Assembly (NCBI RefSeq): GCF_017355205.1
Contig: NZ_JADIJK010000019.1
Coordinates: 38,181 to 102,180 of the forward strand
Direction: 5' to 3'
DNA: 64,000 nt
Origin: Bacillus sp. SD088
GTDB lineage: Bacteria > Bacillota > Bacilli > Bacillales > Bacillaceae_C
This document shows positions 10,703 through 20,451 of this stretch, piece after piece. A program made the position numbers and the translations under genes. The notes under the pieces are model-generated. The model was not told where the DNA came from. It was given only the letters and a program-made list of their open reading frames with translations, and did no database searches. Numbering within the stretch: the first letter of the stretch is position 1; each line of letters begins with the position of its first letter.

Positions 10703-12085
10703 ATGACAAAAAAACAAAAGTTATTACTTTTTTCCATGTGTTATATGGTTTTGTTTAATGCAATGAACGTAACCATGATGAATGTTGCGATTCCGGAATT
10801 CAGAAAGGTATTTGCTTTAACGCCTTCTGAAGTAAGCTGGATTACAGCTATTTTCAGTTTGTTCAACGGTATTGCAGCAGTTGTTATTGGAAAAATGTCT
10901 GATAGATATCCGATTCGTCACTTGTTTGTTATCGGAATAGCTATTTTTATGACGGGTTCTTTGATTGGGTTCATGAGCCCGAACTATTCATTCATCATTG
11001 CGGCCCGAATCCTTCAGGGGATAGGAGGGGGGACTCTTCCTACGTTAAGCCTAGTAGCTGCCGCACGATATTATCCAGAAGAAAAACGCGGTTATGCGCT
11101 TGGCATGGTGTTTGCTATGGTGTCGCTTGGAAGTGCAATTGGTCCGATGCTGGGTGGATTTTTAACAGATTCTTTCGGGTGGGGCAGTTTATTTTTGATA
11201 TCGTTTTTAAGTTTAATTACGCTTCCATTTTATCTTAAATATGCACCGAAAGAGGAAGTCAAGACAGGCAGGCGTTTTGATCAGGTGGGAGCCATTTTAT
11301 TCATGCTAGCGATTACGTCTCTGTTGATGGGAATTAATGTGACAGCTTGGCTATTTATCCTTGCTGTAGTCTTTTTTGTTCTGTTCGTCTGGCAAGCTCA
11401 ACGTGTAAACGAGCCATTTATTAAAATTGCCATATTGAAAAATGTCCCATTTAGTCTCGTTCTTTTCATGGGTTTGTTAAACTCCATTGCTTATATGGCA
11501 GGGATTTTCATTCTTCCTTTAATGCTTGCAGAGGTAAATGGATTGTCAACTAGTTTGATTGGTCTTGTTTTGTTTCCAGGAGGGGTGATGACAATCATTT
11601 TAGGTTCGCAGATTGGATTATTAATTGCTAAACGGGGAAATCGGTTTATGAATCAATTAAGCTTTATCTGTATGACCATTGTTTTTCTGGCTCTTTCCAC
11701 ATTTGTTGGAGGCTCTCCAATTTGGATATCTGTACTGTTAATTGTTGTATGCTTAGGCTTTACTGCGAATCAATCGGCTCTTACCAATCGCATATCAGAA
11801 ATTTTACAGCCCAATGAAGCTGGTACGGGTACAGGATTATTCACCTTTATGATTTTTTTAGGTGCAGCAATTGGCTCGGCATTGTTTAGCCGTTTTCTTG
11901 AACTCAATAGTGGACAATGGAATATGTTAAACGAGTCTGCTCATCCTTCATACAGCAATGCTTTCATTCTAGCGGCCATTACGGTGATATTGGCAATGGT
12001 AGTGCTTGCTTTGGAGAAATCAGTGACAAAAAGACAGAAAATGCGAGTAGATGATGAATCCCTTAAAAATAGACTTAATGCATAA
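10703..12085 (+). CDS. MFS drug/H+ antiporter, TetA(L)/TetK-like
   Basis: A 460-residue polytopic membrane protein, probably 14 helices (DHA2 group). Motif A variant GKMSDRYPIRHL follows TM2, motif C-like GSAIGPMLGGFLTDSFGW is in TM5, and ARILQGIGGGTLPTLSL is characteristic of the group. Length and layout resemble TetA(L)/TetK tetracycline/Na+(K+)/H+ antiporters, recognised from general similarity, so the substrate is not proven. A good SD (agaggga) precedes the ATG. It appears monocistronic, with a 300-base upstream region containing no obvious attenuator peptide. Confidence 0.85.
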   Translation: MTKKQKLLLFSMCYMVLFNAMNVTMMNVAIPEFRKVFALTPSEVSWITAIFSLFNGIAAVVIGKMSDRYPIRHLFVIGIAIFMTGSLIGFMSPNYSFIIAARILQGIGGGTLPTLSLVAAARYYPEEKRGYALGMVFAMVSLGSAIGPMLGGFLTDSFGWGSLFLISFLSLITLPFYLKYAPKEEVKTGRRFDQVGAILFMLAITSLLMGINVTAWLFILAVVFFVLFVWQAQRVNEPFIKIAILKNVPFSLVLFMGLLNSIAYMAGIFILPLMLAEVNGLSTSLIGLVLFPGGVMTIILGSQIGLLIAKRGNRFMNQLSFICMTIVFLALSTFVGGSPIWISVLLIVVCLGFTANQSALTNRISEILQPNEAGTGTGLFTFMIFLGAAIGSALFSRFLELNSGQWNMLNESAHPSYSNAFILAAITVILAMVVLALEKSVTKRQKMRVDDESLKNRLNA

Positions 12086-12516
12086 AGCTACCTAAATCAT
12101 TCTTTGCTTTATGACAATAACATTAGGAGAAGCAAGCGTATCATTTGAGTCAATCCTACTAATATGGCTTTTTTCAACATAATTAATCCAGTGCGGTAAC
12201 TTAACTATTAAAATATTTATGTATAAAAAAGATTTGAATGATGGACAGAACTATAAAAATGTTTGTTTATTCATTAGTGCTTGTCTCTATTCGATATCGG
12301 CTAACATACCAAGAAAGATTTTTTAGTGTTATTATGGCTAAGTTCATGAACTAAAATAACCATTAAAAAAGAAACTTAGATTAAGTGTACTCTTTTTTAA
12401 TGATAATGATTATCATTATCATTTTAGGTGATAACATGATGGTTATCAAAACAGGGTGTATATACAGTAAAAACTAATAGCGGATAGCTATAAAATTATT
12501 GAGGAGGATGATAAAG
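12086..12516. other. Intergenic region with Fur box
   Basis: About 430 bases without a gene. Apart from the Fur box at 12402-12420 and the ribosome site gaggagg at 12501, I see no conserved element. Confidence 0.4.
12402..12420. promoter_or_regulatory. Fur box
   Basis: gataatgattatcattatc is a perfect 9-1-9 palindrome and matches the classical 19-bp Fur consensus except for the freely variable central base. It lies about 97 bases upstream of the YisL-like gene start, suggesting iron-dependent repression of that gene. The following ferrochelatase gene could share this control only by read-through. Confidence 0.85.
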
Positions 12517-12882
12517 ATGTATAATATGTTATTTCAATCACATTCAGGCTTGTGGGAAATCACTATCTTGCTTTTTATCATTTCATTTATCTTATTGAAA
12601 ATGGGAAAACCTAAGAGTAAAAAAATAACGCAAATGATATTACGTCTGTTTTATGTAATTATGATTATTTCTGGGCTTGGAATGTTAATTACGCTCAACT
12701 TCCCATGGTTGTATGTTATCAAAGGTATTTTAGCACTATGGCTTATATGGATGATGGAACTAATTCTTTCTAAATCAGTTGTAAGAAAGGAGAACGGTCC
12801 TTCTACAAAAAGTTATTGGACTCAATTTATTATTGCTTTAGTCTTGGTTGTATTGATTGCTGCCAAAATCATTAGTTTTTAG
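12517..12882 (+). CDS. YisL/DUF1516-family small membrane protein
   Basis: A 121-residue membrane protein with four predicted helices. The segment ITQMILRLFYVIMIISGLGM matches the YisL/DUF1516 family pattern (THMILRLFYILIIITG in the B. subtilis protein, from memory). ATG at 12517 is chosen over TTG at 12499 because gaggagg (12501-12507) is 9 bases upstream. Its function is unknown; the Fur box upstream implies expression under iron limitation. The neighbouring gene makes heme precursor by iron insertion, which could be coincidence. Confidence 0.75.
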   Translation: MYNMLFQSHSGLWEITILLFIISFILLKMGKPKSKKITQMILRLFYVIMIISGLGMLITLNFPWLYVIKGILALWLIWMMELILSKSVVRKENGPSTKSYWTQFIIALVLVVLIAAKIISF

Positions 12883-13076
12883 CTTATCGTTCTTTGATGA
12901 ATTTCAATGGATTAAGTGGCTCATAATATCTTCCCAGAATCACCATGAAAGCAAGATACACTAATTAGGCTACTACACTAGATAAAGATAATCATATTAG
13001 AAAATTATGTCTTTCCTTGAAAAGCAGACTTATTTTCTAACTTTTGAACAACAAAACGTAACGAGGTGTATTGGAA

Positions 13077-14003
13077 ATGAAAAAGAAGAAACTAGGATTA
13101 TTAGTAATGGCATACGGTACGCCGTATAAGGAAGAAGATATTGAACCTTATTACACGCATATTCGTCATGGCAGAAGGCCGGAGCCAGATGCGCTACAGG
13201 ATTTAAAAGATCGGTATGAAGCAATTGGCGGCATCTCACCTTTGGCAAAAATAACCAAAGAACAAACGCATGCATTAGAAAATAAATTGAATGAATTACA
13301 AGATGAATATGAATTTAAAGCTTACATCGGTTTAAAACATATTGCTCCATTTATTGAGGATGCCGTAGAAGAAATGGCGAAAGATGGTATAGAAGCAGCA
13401 GTTTCTATCGTTTTAGCGCCACACTACTCTACATTTAGCGTGAAATTGTATAATGAACGTGCAAATAGTACAGCTGAAAAATACGGTATAAAAATGGAGT
13501 CTGTTCAAGATTGGTATACAGAACCAGGATTTATTGATTTCTGGGCAAAAGGCGTGCAAAATACCTTTGCGGAAATGTCAGCAGAAGAAAAAAATAATAC
13601 TGTATTAATCGTATCTGCTCATAGTCTGCCAGAAAAAATTCTGCAACATGGAGATCCATATAAACAGCAATTAGAGGAAACAGCACAATTAATAGCAGAA
13701 GCTGCAGATGTAAAAAATTATGAAGTAGGCTGGCAAAGTGAGGGAAACACTCCAGACCCTTGGCTTGGACCGGATGTTCAGGATCTAACTCGCGAATTAT
13801 ATAATAAAGAAGGATACAAAGCATTTGTTTATACACCTGTCGGCTTTGTGGCAGATCACCTTGAAGTTTTATATGATAATGATTATGAATGTAAAGTAGT
13901 CTGTGATGAGATTGGAGCAAGCTACTATCGTCCGGAAATGCCAAACGCTCGTCCAGAATTTATTGAAACATTAGCAAATGTGGTACTAAAGAAAATGAAA
14001 TGA
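13077..14003 (+). CDS. cpfC: Coproporphyrin III ferrochelatase (HemH/CpfC)
   Basis: Inserts Fe2+ into coproporphyrin III in the Gram-positive heme pathway. The 308 residues match B. subtilis HemH closely: [20 protein letters not shown] at the N-terminus, [20 protein letters not shown], the catalytic-histidine segment [10 protein letters not shown] (His about 181), and the acidic-face [22 protein letters not shown] at 13077 fits gagg (13063-13066) better than the TTG at 13071. No hemE or hemY is adjacent in this window, so it is separated from the usual hemEHY operon, or the operon is broken here. Confidence 0.95.
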   Translation: MKKKKLGLLVMAYGTPYKEEDIEPYYTHIRHGRRPEPDALQDLKDRYEAIGGISPLAKITKEQTHALENKLNELQDEYEFKAYIGLKHIAPFIEDAVEEMAKDGIEAAVSIVLAPHYSTFSVKLYNERANSTAEKYGIKMESVQDWYTEPGFIDFWAKGVQNTFAEMSAEEKNNTVLIVSAHSLPEKILQHGDPYKQQLEETAQLIAEAADVKNYEVGWQSEGNTPDPWLGPDVQDLTRELYNKEGYKAFVYTPVGFVADHLEVLYDNDYECKVVCDEIGASYYRPEMPNARPEFIETLANVVLKKMK

Positions 14004-14248
14004 GCTTCCTAATGAATAAAAAAGAGTAGTAATTGTTGGTTTGGCATGACAGTTTATCTACTGACTATCTTCTTCAAAACAGGTGAAATAAGCAAAACTT
14101 CCAATTGAGATCACATAGTAGAAGACTTTAGTAGATTAAACAGACGCATTCAAACATAATAGTGATGCTTTAAGTGCCATCCAAGAGAAATAAATAAGAC
14201 CATATTTTGCAAGAGTAAACATGGTTTAAATATATTTTTAATTTATCC

Positions 14249-14286
14249 AACCCAACTGTTCATTTTCAGTTGGGTTTATTTTTTTT
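14249..14286 (+). terminator. Terminator downstream of ferrochelatase
   Basis: aacccaactg (14249-14258) and cagttgggtt (14267-14276) form a 10-bp stem followed by tattttttttaa. Confidence 0.85.
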
Positions 14287-14387
14287 AACCACTAAAATCT
14301 TTGCCAATTTTAAATGTTCACCGTTGAAGGTTATGAAAGGGGAAATCATCGCCCACCTTTGCAGTATTGTGAAGGGAGATGACATGC

Positions 14388-14822
14388 ATGATAGCACCTA
14401 ATCGTACCGAATGGCAAATACGCTGTGCATTTAATGCGTTCTGCAAACGTGTATTAAAGAATGCCGCCATTGATATCTACAAAGAACGAAAGCGTCAACG
14501 GTCGAAAGAGAAAACGTTCTCTGATTTAACGCCTTATGAGGCGAATCAACTTTATTCTGTAGATAATTATGGTGAGGGTAATAAAGAAGGTTTTCAAATT
14601 GTAGATAAGAAAATTACGACAAAATTACTAGCAGAAGCCATGCACTCATTATCAGAAGAGAAGCGTAATCTTGTCCTCTTATACTATTTTCTTCATCTAT
14701 CTGATGAGGAAATTAGTCAACAACTGAATGTACCTCGTCGAACTGTGCATTATCGACGAACCAGTGCTTTAAAACGGTTAAAACGATTTTTGGAGGAACA
14801 TGCAAATGAATGGGATGAATAA
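14388..14822 (+). CDS. Sigma-70-like regulator of Tn916 family (Orf7-like)
   Basis: About 144 residues. The C-terminal region is sigma-4-like: LSEEKRNLVLLYYFLHLSDE followed by an HTH (EISQQLNVPRRTVHYRRTSA). In Tn916, the equivalent small sigma-like protein helps transcription of the excision/transfer genes. ATG at 14388 is 10 bases from gaaggga; ATG at 14379 is the alternative. It overlaps the next gene. Confidence 0.8.
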   Translation: MIAPNRTEWQIRCAFNAFCKRVLKNAAIDIYKERKRQRSKEKTFSDLTPYEANQLYSVDNYGEGNKEGFQIVDKKITTKLLAEAMHSLSEEKRNLVLLYYFLHLSDEEISQQLNVPRRTVHYRRTSALKRLKRFLEEHANEWDE

Positions 14823-15060
14823 TATAAGCATTCAAAATGATGAACGTGGTTTGTTGCCGTATCCGATAATTATCGCTGCAAACGCGGGCGAAGCCGAAGC
14901 GTTAAGGCTTGTAGTGAAACACTATGACAGTTATATTACCAGTTTATCCATGAGAAAGCTGCGAGATGAACAGGATAATACTTACTGGGGTATAGATGGA
15001 GATATGCAATCTCGTTTACGATCCAAGCTAATGCAATCTGTTTTGGCTTTCAAGGTATAA
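14806..15060 (+). CDS. HTH-domain regulator, Tn916 Orf8-like
   Basis: An 84-residue protein with the conserved core LLPYPIIIAANAGEAEALR, LVVKHYDSYITSLSMRKL and DMQSRLRSKLMQSVLAF. This is the helix_turn_helix_16 protein that follows the sigma-like gene in Tn916 relatives. ATG at 14806 has GGAGG nine bases upstream. It overlaps the sigma-like gene by 17 bases. Confidence 0.8.
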   Translation: MNGMNNISIQNDERGLLPYPIIIAANAGEAEALRLVVKHYDSYITSLSMRKLRDEQDNTYWGIDGDMQSRLRSKLMQSVLAFKV

Positions 15061-15468
15061 TTCCACCATGAATCATAATCCCCTTTCACTATAGATTATT
15101 GTACTTTGACAAAACAGCATGGCGAATAACACTATGTTATATATCAAAAAATCAGATACGTTCTATTGATGTTGAGCCACCTGATATTTGCGCCATGACT
15201 TTCTATAGAAACGAGCGATAAAAAAGCTATCTAATGTCATTGTGGTGAATGACTGGCGAAGATACATCAATAGATATAATGATACTCTCCTATCGTCGTT
15301 GTTCGAGCGTTCAAAGCGTCGCAGGCAATGAATGGGACTGGAAGAAATACTTGCAGGGGTGAAATTCCCGTGGAGCTGTTACCAACAGCCGTCTGATTTT
15401 TAAGTAGATTAGTGAACCGTTGTTTCTAGTATGTATTCCTCTGTTGATGAAAAAGGAGGTATATATTA
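15061..15468. other. Non-coding interval between HTH and xis genes of the element
   Basis: About 400 bases without a credible ORF, matching the gap before xis in Tn916 relatives. It contains a small hairpin (gctgtt 15375-15380, aacagc 15384-15389) and presumably the xis/int promoter and integrase arm-binding sites, which I cannot place. Confidence 0.4.
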
Positions 15469-15675
15469 ATGAAGGAACTGATTACAAAAGATGATTTAAT
15501 TCAGCTTGGGTATCCTAAATATACTTCGATACGAATTATTAGACAAGCCAAACAAATCATGGTACAAAAAGGGTATCCATTTTATAATAATAAACGCTTA
15601 GGGCGTGTACCAAAAATGACAGTCGAATCGATTCTAGGGTGTGAACTAGAATTGGAGGAAGACAGTCATGGCTAA
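15469..15675 (+). CDS. xis: Excisionase (Xis), Tn916 type
   Basis: A 68-residue winged-helix DNA-binding protein with the layout LITKDDLIQLGYPKYTSIRI, IIRQAKQIMVQKGYPFYNNKR and LGRVPKMTVESILG, as in Tn916-family excisionases that direct the integrase to excision. A near-perfect SD (aaaggaggt) precedes ATG. It overlaps int by 8 bases. Confidence 0.88.
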   Translation: MKELITKDDLIQLGYPKYTSIRIIRQAKQIMVQKGYPFYNNKRLGRVPKMTVESILGCELELEEDSHG

Positions 15676-16876
15676 AACCAAATATGCAGGGGTCTATATT
15701 GATAACAATGAACAATACTTTTATGAAACGGAGTTAGGAACGGATCGCATTACTGGAAAGCGACTTCGTAAAAAGGGACGTACAAATCAACAAGGAAAAA
15801 AGTTTACTTCTGCTTTACAAGCTTATAAAGAATTGGTACGGGTGAAAAATGAATACCATCAGGCAAATGGTTATGGAAATTATCACATGACATATGGTCA
15901 ATTCATGGACACTGTGTACATTCCAGCTTATGAAACCGAGGTGGAAGAAAGTACTTTTTACGTTCGCAAACGAACGTTAGAAAGTATGAGAGATCGTTTT
16001 TCAAACATTGAGCTTCGTTCTTTAGCAGTAGAAGATGTCCAACGTTATCGAACCTGGTTACTTTCTGATAAAGGAGCTGGATATTCCCAAGCATATGCAA
16101 GTTTGGTATTTGGTATGTTTCGTAAAAGTCTGGATATGGCAGTTGATATGCAATATCTAGAAGTGAACGTGTCTAAAAAGGTGAAGGCTATCCCTAAAGG
16201 AAAAGCGGTTGTCCCATATTGGACAAAGAAAGAATTTGAAAAAGTTATCTCAGTTATTTGTCTGGATGACTTTTATGAACATTTATGTTTTGTGATGTTG
16301 TGGACGTATTTCATGACGGGGATACGGGTTAGTGAAGGAACGGCCTTGTGGTGGGATGATATAGATTTTAAAAACAAACGGCTTCGCGTTCATCACTCAC
16401 TGTATTTAATAAATAAAAGCAATTGGAAACGAAAAGATTATACAAAAACAGAGGATGGTAAACGGATCATCTCTTTGGATGAGGATACGATACAAGTGTT
16501 GCAAGAATGGAAACAGCGACAATCAAAAATAGGGATTGACGATTTCGTTTTTAGTTATGATGGAACGCCAATGATTAAATCGACGCTTGCTAGAATTATT
16601 CAACGTTATGCAAAACTTGCAGATGTTCATCGTATTCAAGCTAAAGGGCTTCGACATTCGCATGCATCTTATCTCATTAATGAATTTAACGTTTCTGTTT
16701 TGATTTTGTCAAAGCGTATGGGACATTCCAGTCCAGAAATTACGTTAAAGCACTATTCTCATATGTGGTCTGGAGTAGATGAACTGATTGCGGAAGAGAT
16801 GACAGGTAACATTAATATACGAACAGCAGAAAAATCAGGTATATCATTTAATGGTAATCAAGCAGTAAAAAAATAA
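15668..16876 (+). CDS. int: Tyrosine integrase, Tn916 family
   Basis: A 402-residue integrase close to the 405 residues of Int-Tn916. It has an N-terminal arm-binding domain with GKRLRKKGRTNQQGKKF, a core-binding SAM-like domain and a catalytic domain. Catalytic residues visible: Arg in MTGIRVSEGT, His-x-x-Arg type LRHSHASYL, a further His in MGHSSPEIT and the nucleophile Tyr in LKHYSHMW. It looks intact. ATG has TTGGAGG upstream, inside xis. Confidence 0.93.
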   Translation: MAKTKYAGVYIDNNEQYFYETELGTDRITGKRLRKKGRTNQQGKKFTSALQAYKELVRVKNEYHQANGYGNYHMTYGQFMDTVYIPAYETEVEESTFYVRKRTLESMRDRFSNIELRSLAVEDVQRYRTWLLSDKGAGYSQAYASLVFGMFRKSLDMAVDMQYLEVNVSKKVKAIPKGKAVVPYWTKKEFEKVISVICLDDFYEHLCFVMLWTYFMTGIRVSEGTALWWDDIDFKNKRLRVHHSLYLINKSNWKRKDYTKTEDGKRIISLDEDTIQVLQEWKQRQSKIGIDDFVFSYDGTPMIKSTLARIIQRYAKLADVHRIQAKGLRHSHASYLINEFNVSVLILSKRMGHSSPEITLKHYSHMWSGVDELIAEEMTGNINIRTAEKSGISFNGNQAVKK

Positions 16877-17045
16877 GTTCCGCCAGAATCCCCGCCAAAA
16901 TAACTTGAAGGTGCGATAAACGTTGATTTGTCAGTGTTTTGACGTCACCTGCAAACTTGGAGTGGGTATTGCCAACAGCTGAAATTGTTGTACCAATTGC
17001 TTGTATCCAAGAACCAATAAGAGCTTTCGATCGGTTCTCCAACAT
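16848..17045 (-). pseudogene. Truncated DUF6944-like resident gene cut by the integrative element
   Basis: ATG at 17045 follows a strong SD (gtggaggaggg) and begins MLENRSKALIGSWIQAIGTT, ISAVGNT, which resembles the N-terminus of small repetitive DUF6944-type Bacillus proteins (KxxxGSWIQAxGTxISAIG, from memory). After about residue 40 the similarity stops and the frame runs into the 3' end of int. The gene was apparently the integration target, or was truncated by later deletion. Confidence 0.5.
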
Positions 17046-18256
17046 TATCCCTCCTCCACAAAAACTTGTTATATTGTATGTTAGAAGGAGTATATTTTCT
17101 ATGGATGATACACTCATAAAAGATGTTCCGTAATACGAACGGGCGCGAAAATGGGTGCGAAATGTTCCCGTCTCAAATGAAATGTGGTTACACAAATCGG
17201 TAAAGGTCAAGCAGTATTAGGCTTCTAAAAAACTGAAGGGTTATATCGAGGAGTCGAATGAGGAGGTAACACTCTGAAAGTCTCCCCTGCGCCGAATAGC
17301 ACGTTGTTTAGTAAGTAATAACATGTTATAAGCTAGGCAAATATGGAGGGATAGCCACTGGGCTAATAGACAAAGAAAAGATGAGGGAAATAATTCTTGT
17401 TCAGATTAAACAAACAGAGAAAAAAATTTCTCTCATAGAGGAAGCTTTAGCAAATAGATCAACTCTCATGAAGAGTTTTGCTCGTATGTTAGAAATTTCC
17501 CTTTCACACCATAAAGTTAATGTAAATTGGTTTCATGAAATATTGAAGGAGATTGGTTCAGAAGTATAGTGGGAAAAACAAAATAAGGATTTATTGTAAT
17601 TGAGGATCAAGAAGAAAATTGTTAAACGATAGGGTGCTCTTCATGTGTAACTAAAGCCTAATTTCTCACTTACAACACCGAGAGGTTATTGAATCATGGC
17701 TTTTGTGACTATCGCCATCCGTAAGTCCAGCTCTGTTTAATAACGTATAAAAAAACAGAGTGCGATAATTAAAATTTTCGCACTCCGAAAATACTGTATG
17801 AAATTTAATTAGAGATGAACAATTTACGGGTAAACACAGTATTATTTCTATTTAAGATAATTCCTCTCAGACAGCCAACAACTATACTAACATCATGGTT
17901 TTTGATAACTTTACTGTAGTATTATTTATTAAATGAACGATTAAAGTAATTAAAGGCAGAGAAAAGAAAATGAATCGCTTCAATGTCTTCTGAAAATTAT
18001 GGGAGGATATAAATACTGTGAACACAGTTTTTTTAGAATTTAATAGATATTTTTGGGTAGCCGGGAACTCTTGAGTAGCCATACAGTTATTCTGTTAAAG
18101 GGCGTTTTGTTATTATTAAAGTTCAGATGAGTTTTCCTGTTCCCATTCCTCCCACTTACGGAAACGTATCACTAATTCCTCATTTGCATGAAAAATAGCT
18201 GAAGCGGACATATTAAATTAAAATTATGATTATTACGGGATACGGAGAGAAAACAA
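17046..18256. other. 1.2-kb region with little coding content
   Basis: No confident gene. A 62-codon frame (17381-17569) reads as a helical, coiled segment (QIKQTEKKISLIEEALANRS) that could be the end of a MerR-like or similar regulator, but no start site or DNA-binding part is visible. A minus-strand terminator lies at 17751-17785. The rest looks decayed. Confidence 0.35.
17751..17785 (-). terminator. Terminator reading on the minus strand
   Basis: gagtgcga (17758-17765) pairs with tcgcactc (17778-17785). On the minus strand the stem is followed by tgttttttta. The gene it served is not recognisable. Confidence 0.55.
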
Positions 18257-18958
18257 ATGGACTTTTTTCACAGCCAGGAATCTTTAACTACTATACAATG
18301 GATTTTAAGAGCTGTAATTGCATATTTTTTTATGCTTATCATTGGTAAAGTAATGGGGCAGAGATCCATTTCTCAGCTAAGGTTACTGGACTTTGTTATT
18401 GCGTTGATAATTGGAAACATCATTGCTCATCCTTTATCTGATGAAAAATTAGGCATGAAAGGATCAATGATTACAATGATTGTACTTGTTGTTTTATATG
18501 CAATGAGTATATTTATCAATTTAAAATTGAATAAACTTCGAAAAGTGATTGATCCTCCTCCCTTTCCACTAATAGAAAATGGAAAAATCATTTATAAAAA
18601 TTTAGGTAAGGCTAGGATTTCCCTTGATGATTTATTATCCGAAACAAGAAAAGACAAAATTGACGATATTCAAAAAGTTGCCCTTGCTCTATGGGAACCT
18701 GATGGTACCATTTCATTTTTCCTTGAACAGAATTATCAAACAGTTACAAAAACGGACTTGCAAATTAAGAGTGACAAGTTTTCTCTGCCTAGAACAATCA
18801 TTAAAGAGGGTACAATTGATATCAACGAATTAAAAAGGATGGGTAAAAATGAACAGTGGTTCAGAAACAAAATCAACTCAACCTATCATGTGGACATATC
18901 AGAAGTAATACTGGCAACGATGGATAAGAACGAGAAAATAACAGTTTTGTTGTATTAA
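18257..18958 (+). CDS. DUF421 / YetF-family membrane protein
   Basis: A 233-residue protein with three N-terminal helices (WILRAVIAYFFMLIIGKVMG..., LRLLDFVIALIIGNIIAHPL, MITMIVLVVLYAMSIFIN) and a soluble C-terminal DUF421 domain containing KVIDPPPFPLIENGKI and the family segment LLSETRKDKIDDIQKVALAL. This is the YetF/YkjA/YdfS layout; these proteins occur in spores and vegetative membranes but have no firmly assigned reaction. SD cggagag precedes ATG. It is isolated, with decayed sequence on both sides. Confidence 0.85.
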   Translation: MDFFHSQESLTTIQWILRAVIAYFFMLIIGKVMGQRSISQLRLLDFVIALIIGNIIAHPLSDEKLGMKGSMITMIVLVVLYAMSIFINLKLNKLRKVIDPPPFPLIENGKIIYKNLGKARISLDDLLSETRKDKIDDIQKVALALWEPDGTISFFLEQNYQTVTKTDLQIKSDKFSLPRTIIKEGTIDINELKRMGKNEQWFRNKINSTYHVDISEVILATMDKNEKITVLLY

Positions 18959-19519
18959 TGCCTGCTTTTCACAAATCTAACTTGATTAGAATAGAATAAT
19001 AACTGATAAGAAGCAGTGAAGTGAAATAAATGAACAAAATTAACGAAAAAGTTCATAATAAATGAGGATGGGGGAGAGGATTTAGGAGAGCTTTGAAAAG
19101 AAGATCGAAGCCGCAGTTTGGCTTAAAGCATTAGGACAGATAAGTGAAGCGTTATTATCCAAGGTATATTCATCGGTAGAGAACCTGAAACATAAGGCAA
19201 AAGAATAGTGGTGGCGTGTTCTTGTATCAAGCAACTTGATAATTTTTTTGCGGCTCATGGCGTGACAAGGAAGTGGTCTTGGCTTAAGCAATTAACTGAA
19301 GCGATGAATGGGGAGGTTCGACTAAGAAGCAAACCGTATGAAAAAACAATATTCACATGTGTTTTTTAAGCGAATAACGTATTAGAAATTTTCGGGTGAG
19401 GCGTCCATAAGGAACAACCTTTTTTTTGTACATAAACTTAAGAAATTTGTAAGGAACAAGAAAAAAAGTTGCTTTTAATGATTGGATGAAAATAGACTTG
19501 AGACAAAGGGGAATCGATT
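18959..19519. other. Gene-free stretch, probably decayed
   Basis: About 560 bases. One readable frame at about 19085-19208 (EAAVWLKALGQISEALLSKV) ends in a stop and has no clear start; it could be a remnant of a small repetitive protein. Nothing else is recognisable. Confidence 0.3.
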
Positions 19520-19810
19520 ATGGAATACATCCTACAAACGAATAGATTAACGAAAGAATCAAAGGCAATGAAATTGTATCTGATATAAATATTCATATTA
19601 AAAAAGGGGAGATTTATGGGCTTCTTGGTCAAAATGGAGCAGGTAAAACGTCAATTATGAAAATGCTAACGGGGATTACAAGACCAACAAAAGGAGAAAT
19701 TTTGAACATTTAACTGCAACTTGATAACTTGAAGCTGCATTGTGAGTATTTGAGGTATTATGACGAACTTGACATGAAACAGCGTTACAAGACTTCATCA
19801 CGTTTTTTGT
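19520..19810 (+). pseudogene. Broken ABC transporter ATPase (BcrA/lantibiotic-immunity type)
   Basis: ATG at 19520 starts [11 protein letters not shown]; after a one-base loss near 19550 the frame continues in another register as [20 protein letters not shown] and then [10 protein letters not shown] (Walker A). After KPTKGEI it hits an in-frame stop, and a later segment (LQLDNLKLHCEYLRYYDELD) resembles the region beyond the Q-loop. Signature and Walker B are missing. It is an internally deleted, frameshifted ATPase of an ABC-2 exporter; no permease follows. Confidence 0.75.
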
Positions 19811-20027
19811 CAGATGATTGTTCGTTCGCTAAATTATCACCTTGATTAGTTTTATTCCGCTTTTTTATTTTGGATTTTTAAATCATGTTCCGTTTTTTGA
19901 GTAGGGTCATTTTTTTACAATACAGCCCATTCCAATTTAATTAAAAATAATTTTTGATGCAACCGTTCTCAGTACTTGTTTTAGAATGAAAGCATCAAAC
20001 TTTATTAATGAAATGGAGGAATATTTT

Positions 20028-20429
20028 ATGAAGTCTAGAACAAAAAGCGTACTGGAAGAACATCATACTGTGACACCATACATCATTATCTAGGATGCAG
20101 CCAAAGTCATAACGTTTTACAATAAAGCGTTTGGAGCAGCTGAATTGATGCGTGTAACAAACGACAACGGAAAGGTTCAGCATGCAGAGATCAAGAGTGG
20201 AAATTCGGCAATTATGATTATTGACGAATTTCCGGAATACCCGATTATGCAAAGTCCGCAGTCATTGGGGGGAACTGCGATGCATATTTTCCTATATGTC
20301 GAGGACGCTGATGCTCTTTTTGCACAAGCTATTGATGCAGGTGCAAAGGAACTGGAGGCTGTACAAGATCATCCTGAAGGTGATCGGCGTGGGGGAGTTA
20401 TTGATGTTAGTATAGTTTATTTTAGTTAA
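20028..20429 (+). pseudogene. VOC/PhnB-like glyoxalase-fold gene with nonsense codon
   Basis: The frame from ATG 20028 reads HTVTPYIII then TAG (20091-20093, codon 22) and continues in the same frame as DAAKVITFYNKAFGAAELMR, followed by GGTAMHIFLYVEDADALFAQ, AIDAGAKELE and a stop. This is the PhnB-like VOC domain (metal-dependent dioxygenase/glyoxalase fold). The C-terminal segment after DHPEGDR has lost the usual DPFGHxW motif. Two lesions make it a pseudogene; the amber codon alone could be a sequencing error, the altered end less so. Confidence 0.8.
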
Positions 20430-20451
20430 CTTTATTTTAAGATAAGGGTTA

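Larger units (their letters stand above)
14379..16900 (+). mobile_element. Right-end module of a Tn916-type integrative element (remnant)
   Basis: Four genes in the order sigma-like ORF, HTH ORF, xis, int reproduce the int-proximal end of Tn916-family elements (orf7, orf8, xis, int). No conjugation genes, relaxase or resistance gene lie to the left, where host-type sequence (ferrochelatase and its terminator) is directly adjacent. On the right, a resident minus-strand gene is cut off just beyond int. This is therefore a large internal/left deletion derivative of an integrated element. The right boundary is approximate. Confidence 0.8.

Noticed and set aside
13531..13944. 137-codon minus-strand frame inside ferrochelatase
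   Set aside because: Antisense shadow of a well-supported gene; no SD.
15300..15400. Possible structured RNA before xis
   Set aside because: Only one short hairpin is visible; no match to a riboswitch pattern I know.
17882..18082. 66-codon minus-strand frame
   Set aside because: No SD, low-complexity content and no neighbours that support a gene.
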